From M55B112 sp040880545 (GTDB taxonomy: Bacteria; Bacteroidota; Bacteroidia; Bacteroidales; GCA-2748055), in contig JBBDIE010000179.1 in assembly GCA_040880545.1 (NCBI GenBank), positions 1 to 12,190 on the forward strand: a DNA stretch of 12,190 nt. The letters run 5' to 3'. Made by a program: the position numbers and the translations under genes. A model generated the notes under the pieces. The model did no database searches, was not told the DNA's origin, and worked only from the letters and a program-made list of their open reading frames with translations. Positions 7,200 to 12,190 of this stretch are shown here, piece after piece. Numbering within the stretch: position 1 is the first letter of the stretch; every line of letters starts with the position of its first letter.

Positions 7200-7212
7200 G
7201 GAGATATTCTCC
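7200..7212. other. Small inverted repeat between convergent genes
   Basis: GGAGA-TAT-TCTCC fills half of the 24-base gap between the DinB-like stop and the nadD stop. It could be a minimal shared 3' hairpin, but the stem is only five pairs and no strong T-run follows on either strand. Confidence 0.25.
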
Positions 7213-7788
7213 TTACTCATAAAAATGCATCTCCCGGATGTATTTGTAAGTTTTCTTTGGTAAAAAATAACGGATATCTTTCCTGTTCCTGATCGCTTCT
7301 CGAATGAAGCTTGATGATATCTCCATCTGAGGCGCTTCTGTCAGGGTAATGTTTTTATGATTGTAAATTTCATCACAGTTGATGCCTGGTCTTGGGTATA
7401 CCAGCCTGTGGTATCTCTGTTCGATAATCTTTGCATTTTTCCACTTGTGGAAATTTTTTAATCCGTCGGCTCCCATGATCAGCACAAATTCCCGGAGAGG
7501 ATTTTTTTCCTCCAGGTAGATTAACGTATCAATCGTATACGATGGTGATGGCATACTGAATTCAATATCGGAAACCTGGAACCGATCATAATCGTCCACT
7601 GCCAGCCTGGTGAGTTCCAGGCGGTCATAGCCATCAAGCAGTGACTTTTTCTCCTTGAGGGGGTTCTGGGGGCTCACCACGAACCACAACTCCTGGATAT
7701 CGGAATATTCCAGCATGTAATTGGCAATGGCCAGGTGACCGATATGAATCGGGTTAAAGGAGCCGAAATAGAGACCTGTTTTGATCAT
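7213..7788 (-). CDS. nadD: Nicotinate-nucleotide adenylyltransferase
   Basis: NadD joins ATP and nicotinate mononucleotide to give deamido-NAD and diphosphate in NAD synthesis. The 191-residue protein starts MIKTGLYFGSFNPIHIGHLA. The GxFxPxHxGH nucleotidyltransferase motif lies at 9-18 with His15 and His18. SPSYTIDTL at 81-89 and MGADGLKNFHKW at 105-116 are NadD-typical, and ISSSFIR at 157-163 is the C-terminal ATP-binding motif. The frame extends five codons further to a TTG at 7803, but the ATG at 7788 puts the motif at the usual distance from the N-terminus. As I recall, nadD normally follows gmk directly in Bacteroidota; here the opposing katG and about 2.8 kb separate them. It must therefore have its own promoter, and no convincing one is visible upstream. 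Confidence 0.92.
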   Translation of the reverse strand: MIKTGLYFGSFNPIHIGHLAIANYMLEYSDIQELWFVVSPQNPLKEKKSLLDGYDRLELTRLAVDDYDRFQVSDIEFSMPSPSYTIDTLIYLEEKNPLREFVLIMGADGLKNFHKWKNAKIIEQRYHRLVYPRPGINCDEIYNHKNITLTEAPQMEISSSFIREAIRNRKDIRYFLPKKTYKYIREMHFYE

Positions 7789-7835
7789 AGGGCTAAGGTA
7801 CAAAAAATGTTGTTGACGGTTATACGGCCACTACT

Positions 7836-7873
7836 TAGTGTCTGTCCATAATGTTCGATAGCTGCGTTACTGT
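7836..7873 (+). repeat. Left copy of the direct repeat bracketing katG
   Basis: An ungapped comparison with 10353-10390 gives 31 identical bases of 38. The core, CTGTCCATAATGTTCGATA at 7842-7860, matches CTGTCCATAAAGTTCGATA at 10359-10377 at 18 of 19. Both copies point the same way and lie in non-coding DNA either side of katG. The CTGTCCATAA motif resembles an insertion-sequence end in style, but no transposase is present. Confidence 0.75.
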
Positions 7874-8097
7874 TAAAATTTTTAAGCGTTTCAGATTCGC
7901 ACGGGGCAGGCGCTTGTATGAATACAGGACAAGGTATGATCTCGAACATGATGATGCAGCCACTCTACTTTATTGAAAGACTTCAAATAAGTTGAAAACG
8001 TTGATTACCAGTGCCACTCCATCAATACGATCCCGTAATTTATTTAAAACCCTCCTTTTCCATGTGTAAAGAGTGAACAAATGGAAGCTGAATTGTG

Positions 8098-8105
8098 TAT
8101 ATTTA
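8098..8105 (+). promoter_or_regulatory. Candidate -7 box of katG
   Basis: TATATTTA matches seven of the eight positions implied by TAnnTTTG and begins 36 bases before the katG ATG. No good TTTG lies at the -33 distance, so initiation may need an activator. Confidence 0.4.
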
Positions 8106-8112
8106 CTGTACC

Positions 8113-8127
8113 AACATTATAAATGTT
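8113..8127. promoter_or_regulatory. 15-bp palindrome immediately upstream of katG
   Basis: AACATT-ATA-AATGTT is an exact 6-3-6 inverted repeat between the putative -7 box and the katG ATG, ending six bases before it. Length and position suit a repressor operator such as a Fur-family (PerR-like) site, but the bases do not match the known PerR box well. An OxyR site is not evident. The regulator is therefore unnamed. Confidence 0.4.
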
Positions 8128-8133
8128 TAAAAC

Positions 8134-10347
8134 ATGGATGATAAAACGAATAACGAAAGTAAATGTCCCGTAACAGGGGCAACAGGTAAGCAAAGTGTAG
8201 GATTCACCGGTACTAAAAACCGCGATTGGTGGCCAAAGCAACTAAAGCTTAGCATGCTGCGTCAGCACTCTTCCAAATCAAACCCCATGGGTGAAGATTT
8301 TGACTATGCAGAAGCGTTTAAGAGCCTGGATATGGGAGCCCTGAAAAAAGATCTGAATAAGCTGATGACCGATTCCCAGGATTGGTGGCCCGCTGATTTT
8401 GGTCATTACGGACCGTTTTTTATCCGCATGGCCTGGCACAGTGCCGGAACTTATCGCACCGGTGACGGTCGAGGCGGTGGAGGAACGGGTCAGCAACGGT
8501 TTGCGCCACTTAACAGCTGGCCAGATAATGTGAACCTCGACAAGGCGCGAAGGTTGCTCTGGCCGATTAAACAAAAATACGGCCGTAAAATTTCCTGGGC
8601 CGATCTGATGATTCTGGCAGGAAATGTTGCACTGGAGTCTATGGGCTTTAAGACCTTTGGTTTTGGCGGGGGACGTGAAGACGTTTGGGAGCCTGAAGAG
8701 GATGTAAACTGGGGATTGGAGTCAGAATGGCTGGGTGATGAGAAGCGATATTCCGGGAAGCGGGATCTCGACGACCCCCTCGCTGCAGTGCAGATGGGGC
8801 TTATTTATGTAAACCCTGAGGGTCCGGAGGGAAACCCCGATCCGGTTGCAGCAGCAAAAGATATCAGGGAAACATTTGCCCGCATGGCCATGAATGATGA
8901 AGAGACCGTTGCTCTGATCGCCGGGGGCCATACCTTCGGAAAAACCCACGGAATTGAAGATGCTGCAAATTTAGGGCCGGAGCCGGAAGCGGCCGGTTTG
9001 GAGGAGCAGGGATTAGGTTGGAAGAATGCCTATGGCACAGGAAAAGGTGGGGACACTATCTCCAGCGGTTTGGAGGTTACGTGGACCAGCACGCCTGCCA
9101 AATGGAGCAATAATTTCTTCTGGAACCTGTTCGGTTACGACTGGGAACTTACAAAGAGTCCGGCAGGCGCCCAACAGTGGCGCCCAAAGCATGGAGCAGG
9201 GGCAGATTCTGTGCCCGATGCACACGATTCGTCAAAGCGTCACGCTCCTGCAATGCTTACAACTGACTTGTCGTTGAGGTTCGACCCTGCGTACGAGAAA
9301 ATATCAAGGCGTTTTTATGAAAATCCCGATGAATTTGCTGAAGTTTTTGCCAGGGCATGGTATAAACTGACACACCGTGACATGGGGCCCAGGTCCCTGT
9401 ATCTGGGCCCCGAGGTACCAGAGGAGGACCTGTTATGGCAGGACCCCATCCCTGCAGTGGACTATACGCTGATCGATGAAAAAGATATGGAAGCACTTAA
9501 AGGCAAAGTGTTAAATGCTGGTTTATCTGTATCGCAACTAGTTTTTACGGCCTGGTCCGCGGCATCAACATTCCGTGGATCGGACAAAAGGGGAGGAGCT
9601 AATGGTGCACGGATTCGCCTGGCCCCACAAAATGAGTGGAAAGCCAATAATCCTGAGCAGCTTAAAAAGGTACTGGATGTTCTGGAAGGTATCAGAAAGG
9701 AGTTTAACAATGCCCAGAAAGGAGGGAAGAAGGTTTCGCTAGCCGACCTGATCGTGCTGGCAGGCTGTGCAGCAGTTGAGAAGGCAGCCAGGGATGGCGG
9801 ACATGCTATTAAGGTTCCTTTCGAACCGGGCCGCATGGATGCTTCGGCAGAGCAGACCGATGTTGAATCTTTCAAAGTCCTGGAACCTGAAGCTGATGGA
9901 TTCCGTAACTACTTGAAAACAAAGTATTCCGTTCCGGCCGAGGAGATGCTGGTTGATAAGGCGCAATTGCTTACGCTTACAGCTCCCGAGATGACCGTTC
10001 TTGTTGGAGGAATGCGTGTGTTGAATACAAACTGGGACCATTCGAAACATGGTGTTTTCACCGATCGGCCCGAAGCGCTTACCAACGACTTTTTCGTCAA
10101 TCTGCTTGACATGAATACCACGTGGGTTCCGTTGGAGGAGTCGAAAGACACCTTTGAGGGTCGCGATCGTGCATCCGGTGAAACTAAATGGACAGGTACG
10201 CGTGTGGATCTGATCTTTGGTTCAAATTCAGAGCTGCGTGCCCTTGCCGAGGTCTACGGAAGTATGGATGCACAGGAAAAATTTGTGAAGGATTTTGTGG
10301 TCGCGTGGAACAAGGTGATGAACCTGGACCGGTTTGACCTGGGCTGA
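8134..10347 (+). CDS. katG: Catalase-peroxidase (KatG)
   Basis: A bifunctional haem enzyme that removes hydrogen peroxide by catalase and peroxidase reactions. The 737-residue chain has the two tandem peroxidase-like domains of the family at normal length. The N-terminal domain has the distal triad Arg98, Trp101 and His102 (FIRMAWHSAGTYR), proximal His266 in GGHTFGKTHG, and the partner residues Trp317 and Asp378. The Met-Tyr-Trp cross-link needed for catalase activity is intact: Trp101, Tyr225 (GLIYVNPEGPEG) and Met251 (ARMAMND). The C-terminal domain from about 430 lacks the haem site, as usual. There is no signal peptide, so it acts in the cytoplasm. It lies between gmk and nadD on the opposite strand, bracketed by direct repeats, with its own putative promoter and palindrome. 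The sequence looks fully functional; acquisition by transfer is inferred from position only. Confidence 0.97.
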   Translation: MDDKTNNESKCPVTGATGKQSVGFTGTKNRDWWPKQLKLSMLRQHSSKSNPMGEDFDYAEAFKSLDMGALKKDLNKLMTDSQDWWPADFGHYGPFFIRMAWHSAGTYRTGDGRGGGGTGQQRFAPLNSWPDNVNLDKARRLLWPIKQKYGRKISWADLMILAGNVALESMGFKTFGFGGGREDVWEPEEDVNWGLESEWLGDEKRYSGKRDLDDPLAAVQMGLIYVNPEGPEGNPDPVAAAKDIRETFARMAMNDEETVALIAGGHTFGKTHGIEDAANLGPEPEAAGLEEQGLGWKNAYGTGKGGDTISSGLEVTWTSTPAKWSNNFFWNLFGYDWELTKSPAGAQQWRPKHGAGADSVPDAHDSSKRHAPAMLTTDLSLRFDPAYEKISRRFYENPDEFAEVFARAWYKLTHRDMGPRSLYLGPEVPEEDLLWQDPIPAVDYTLIDEKDMEALKGKVLNAGLSVSQLVFTAWSAASTFRGSDKRGGANGARIRLAPQNEWKANNPEQLKKVLDVLEGIRKEFNNAQKGGKKVSLADLIVLAGCAAVEKAARDGGHAIKVPFEPGRMDASAEQTDVESFKVLEPEADGFRNYLKTKYSVPAEEMLVDKAQLLTLTAPEMTVLVGGMRVLNTNWDHSKHGVFTDRPEALTNDFFVNLLDMNTTWVPLEESKDTFEGRDRASGETKWTGTRVDLIFGSNSELRALAEVYGSMDAQEKFVKDFVVAWNKVMNLDRFDLG

Positions 10348-10633
10348 ATTTTTCGTGGCTGTCCATAAAGTTCGATATCGGCGTTCTTGTAATGGTGTAA
10401 CGTGCAGGATCGGGATTTGGGATTTGAAATTAATTAAGTTCGATGCAATTTTAGCGTCTGTTGTTGGATTACTACCAGGAATGGAATTGTTGAATTAGTT
10501 CTACATCCCTGTAATAGCTGACGTATCCCGGTTCAGACAAATTCTGTGGTGAAGAAATGGGTCCTTACAGTGACTTCTGGAGTTAAAGTATTGAAAATCA
10601 AAAAATAGAGAAGCGAATATTAATTATTGGAAG
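10348..10633. other. Convergent gap between katG and gmk
   Basis: This 286-base region separates the ends of katG and gmk. It begins with the right copy of the direct repeat (10353-10390). A second AAGTTCGAT string occurs at 10437-10445. No clear intrinsic terminator, RNA gene or coding frame is visible in the remainder. The length is large for a simple convergent gap and is consistent with inserted material. Confidence 0.45.
10353..10390 (+). repeat. Right copy of the direct repeat bracketing katG
   Basis: It begins five bases after the katG stop codon and matches 7836-7873 in the same orientation at 31 of 38 positions. The copies start 2,517 bases apart. Recombination between them would remove katG with its promoter region and leave one copy in the nadD-gmk gap. 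Confidence 0.75.
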
Positions 10634-11200
10634 TCAGATGCGGACAAAGTTCCGTATCAGTTGTTCGGCCTGGCTGAGAGTATCTTCCAGCCGGTTGTTG
10701 ATCAGAGTATGATCGAACTGACCGGCGTAAGAGAGTTCTTCCCGGGCCTTACCCACTCTTTGCTGCAGTTGCGCCTCAGAATCTGTGCCTCTCTTCCTGA
10801 GCCTTTGTTCCAGGATTTCCAGGGAGGGGGGCTGAACAAAGATGGCCAGGGCATCATCACGAAACTCCTGCTTCAACCTAACCCCGCCAACCACGTCGAT
10901 ATCAAATACCACATGCATACCTGCGTTCCGCAACCGCTCCACCTCCGAACGCAATGTTCCGTAATATTGTCCGGCATATACCTCCTCCCATTCGAGAAAT
11001 TCACCCTCTTCAATTTTTTTTCTGAAATCATCAACCGTCAGAAAGTAATAATCAACACCATCTTTTTCGTTTATTCTTGGCTTCCTTGAAGTGGCAGAGA
11101 CGCTGAAGGCAAGTTGGCTATGAAGGCCGAGAAGATGCCTGACAATGGTGGTTTTCCCAGAACCGCTGGGAGCCGAGAATATGATGAGTTTTCCTTCCAT
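10634..11200 (-). CDS. gmk: Guanylate kinase
   Basis: Gmk phosphorylates GMP to GDP with ATP, an essential step in guanine nucleotide supply. The 188-residue protein has the P-loop APSGSGKTT at 10-18 with Lys16. The GMP-binding segment SATSRKPR lies at 35-42, with GVDYYFLT at 48-55 and EEVYAGQYYGT at 72-82. FDIDVVGG at 99-106 supplies the metal/GMP acidic residues, and the arginine-rich lid segment RLRKRGTD is at 133-140. The length fits the bacterial family (about 185-205). It follows yicC on the minus strand with a 17-base gap, so the two are almost certainly co-transcribed. The next minus-strand gene, nadD, is displaced by katG. Confidence 0.95.
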   Translation of the reverse strand: MEGKLIIFSAPSGSGKTTIVRHLLGLHSQLAFSVSATSRKPRINEKDGVDYYFLTVDDFRKKIEEGEFLEWEEVYAGQYYGTLRSEVERLRNAGMHVVFDIDVVGGVRLKQEFRDDALAIFVQPPSLEILEQRLRKRGTDSEAQLQQRVGKAREELSYAGQFDHTLINNRLEDTLSQAEQLIRNFVRI

Positions 11201-11217
11201 GGATAGCGGTTTAATTC

Positions 11218-12087
11218 CTACAATACGTTCAGCAGCTGTTCCTTGATCTGTTCAAGTTCATCTTTCATGTCAACCACGATGCGTTGTATTTCACTATGGT
11301 TGGCTTTGGACCCCAGCGTATTGATCTCCCTTCCTATCTCCTGGCTGATGAAGGCCAGTTTTTTACCGTTGGGACTCCCTTCTTCAAGGATTTCCAAAAA
11401 ATAATCAAGGTGATTGGCCATACGCACCTTCTCTTCGCTGATATCCAGTTTCTCAATATAAAAGAGCAATTCCTGTTCAAGGCGGTTGGAGTCGATATCT
11501 TCCTTCATTTTTAATTCTTCCAGATTGCCGGTAAAACGTTCCTTTAACCTTGTAATCCGCTCTTTTTCGAATGGTACAATATCCAGTTGTCTTTTCTTGA
11601 TCATATTGATACTTGCGATGAGCGCTTTTTTCAGTGCAGCTCCTTCCTGGATCCTGAATTTATTGAGTTCAGCTACTGCAACTTCAAGTGAATCTTTCAC
11701 CTTCTCCCACTCCTCTTCTACGATCTCTGCTTTTTCTGTTGTTACCGTATCAGGAAGGCGCATTGCTGTGGTGAGAAGATCGGATGCATCTAATTGCAAC
11801 TCATCAGTAACCTTCTTTAACTGGTGGATATAATCTATGACGACATTGACATTAATGGTGGATGCTGCACCTTCAATCAGCTCATAATGAAAATTGCATT
11901 CAACCTTTCCACGTACCAGCGATTTCGAAAGTATCTGCCTGATTTCCAGCTCTTTTTCCCTGTAGATGGCCGGGAGCCTGGTACTGGTATCTATCTGTTT
12001 GCTGTTCAGAGACTTGATCTCAATGGTGAGTTTTCTGGAAGGAAGAAGACATTCGGCCTTTCCGTAGCCTGTCATGGACTTGAGCAT
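11218..12087 (-). CDS. yicC: YicC/YloC family endoribonuclease
   Basis: This 289-residue protein is of normal length for the YicC family, whose E. coli and Bacillus members are reported to be endoribonucleases linked to RNA turnover. The N-terminal domain opens MLKSMTGYGKAE, the family hallmark, followed by EIKSLNSKQID at 23-33. RIQEGAAL at 145-152 corresponds to the conserved REGxxL motif. The C-terminal domain contains DISEEKVRMANHLDYF (215-230) and GREINTLGSKANHSEIQ (252-268). It is cytosolic and carries no signal peptide. It heads the transcription unit with gmk, with a putative -7 box 22-29 bases upstream of the ATG. The usual neighbourhood of yicC with gmk supports the call. RNA targets in this organism are unknown. 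Confidence 0.93.
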   Translation of the reverse strand: MLKSMTGYGKAECLLPSRKLTIEIKSLNSKQIDTSTRLPAIYREKELEIRQILSKSLVRGKVECNFHYELIEGAASTINVNVVIDYIHQLKKVTDELQLDASDLLTTAMRLPDTVTTEKAEIVEEEWEKVKDSLEVAVAELNKFRIQEGAALKKALIASINMIKKRQLDIVPFEKERITRLKERFTGNLEELKMKEDIDSNRLEQELLFYIEKLDISEEKVRMANHLDYFLEILEEGSPNGKKLAFISQEIGREINTLGSKANHSEIQRIVVDMKDELEQIKEQLLNVL

Positions 12088-12108
12088 CTATTTTTGTATT
12101 AATTTTTG

Positions 12109-12116
12109 TAAAGATA
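12109..12116 (-). promoter_or_regulatory. Candidate -7 box of the yicC-gmk unit
   Basis: Read on the minus strand this is TATCTTTA followed by C, one base off TAnnTTTG and nearly identical to the box at 126-133. It begins 29 bases before the yicC ATG, almost the same spacing as at 154. A -33 element is not obvious and would fall at the edge of the tandem repeat. Confidence 0.45.
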
Positions 12117-12131
12117 GTAAAAAAGGTTTCA

Positions 12132-12190
12132 GCGTTGGAGTGGTTGGAGTACTTGGAGTACTTGGAGTACTTGGAGTACTTGGAGTACTT
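12132..12190. repeat. 9-bp tandem repeat (TACTTGGAG unit), cut by the window end
   Basis: Nine-base units ending in TTGGAG run from 12132 to the window end. Two divergent edge copies (GCGTTGGAG, TGGTTGGAG) precede four perfect TACTTGGAG copies and a fifth partial one. Counted in the GGAGTACTT phase, there are five perfect copies at 12146-12190. Each full unit junction contains the palindrome AGTACT. It lies about 45 bases upstream of the yicC ATG and continues beyond the window. No spacers are present. Confidence 0.9.

Larger units (their letters stand above)
7789..8133. other. Divergent intergenic region between nadD and katG
   Basis: This 345-base gap must hold the promoters of nadD (leftward) and katG (rightward). 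It contains the left copy of a direct repeat (7836-7873), a katG -7 box and a palindrome (8098-8127). A 25-codon open frame from the ATG at 7918 has no coding support. I see no RNA gene and no transposase remnant between 7874 and 8097. Confidence 0.5.

Noticed and set aside
7789..7803. Five-codon extension of nadD to a TTG at 7803
   Set aside because: The ATG at 7788 positions the nucleotidyltransferase motif normally, and the extension (MYLSP if used) has no conserved content.
7939..7958. Inverted partner of the katG-flanking repeat (tctcgaacatgatgatgcag), which would make a short terminal-inverted-repeat element
   Set aside because: Only the ATGTTCGA portion matches well and the remainder needs gaps; too weak to claim an element.
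7918..7995. 25-residue Met-rich open frame starting at 7918
   Set aside because: It is short, has no start context or family resemblance, and lies in a divergent promoter region.
8113..8127. Assignment of the katG dyad as a PerR box
   Set aside because: Geometry is similar, but the bases do not match the known consensus well, so only an unnamed operator candidate is reported.
7836..10390. Composite transposon carrying katG
   Set aside because: No transposase, integrase or matching terminal inverted repeats can be seen; only direct repeats are supported.
12132..12190. CRISPR-like repeat array
   Set aside because: The units are 9 bases long and directly adjacent with no spacers, so it is a simple tandem repeat.

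Overview
The window looks like a chromosomal stretch from a member of the Bacteroidota, most likely an anaerobic or aerotolerant Bacteroidales/Marinilabiliales-type organism. The grounds are: intergenic boxes of the Bacteroidota promoter type (TAnnTTTG, with an upstream TTTG in one case) and no consistent Shine-Dalgarno sequences; a four-subunit VOR-type ferredoxin oxidoreductase cluster; and the minus-strand genes yicC, gmk and nadD, which as I recall are usually adjacent in Bacteroidota. Species cannot be assigned by reading alone.

Region 1 (1-6477, plus strand) reads as one metabolic module. It holds an NDP-forming acyl-CoA synthetase (154-2220), a class I/II PLP aminotransferase (2295-3614), and the four subunits of a 2-oxoacid:ferredoxin oxidoreductase in the order delta (3799-4023), alpha (4041-5111), beta (5111-5908), gamma (5935-6477). 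Together they can take an amino acid to a 2-oxoacid, oxidise this to acyl-CoA with CO2 release and ferredoxin reduction, and recover the thioester energy as ATP with release of a free acid. The alpha subunit is of the VorB type, so branched-chain or aromatic 2-oxoacids are the likeliest substrates.

Region 2 (6478-7212) holds a small DinB-like protein with a His triad. It has a good promoter and a hairpin just before an apparent TTG start.

Region 3 (7213-12087) is the minus-strand set yicC (12087-11218), gmk (11200-10634) and nadD (7788-7213). It is split by a complete plus-strand katG (8134-10347). Imperfect 38-bp direct repeats (7836-7873 and 10353-10390, 31/38 identical, with a 19-bp core at 18/19) bracket katG and its promoter. 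This suggests that katG was inserted between gmk and nadD, although no transposase or integrase is visible.

Both window ends carry repeats: a GC-rich 24-bp perfect palindrome at 13-36 and a 9-bp tandem array running off the end from about 12132. No RNA genes, CRISPR array, defence system or recognisable insertion sequence were found. The most interesting items are the compact amino-acid-to-ATP module and the repeat-bracketed katG.
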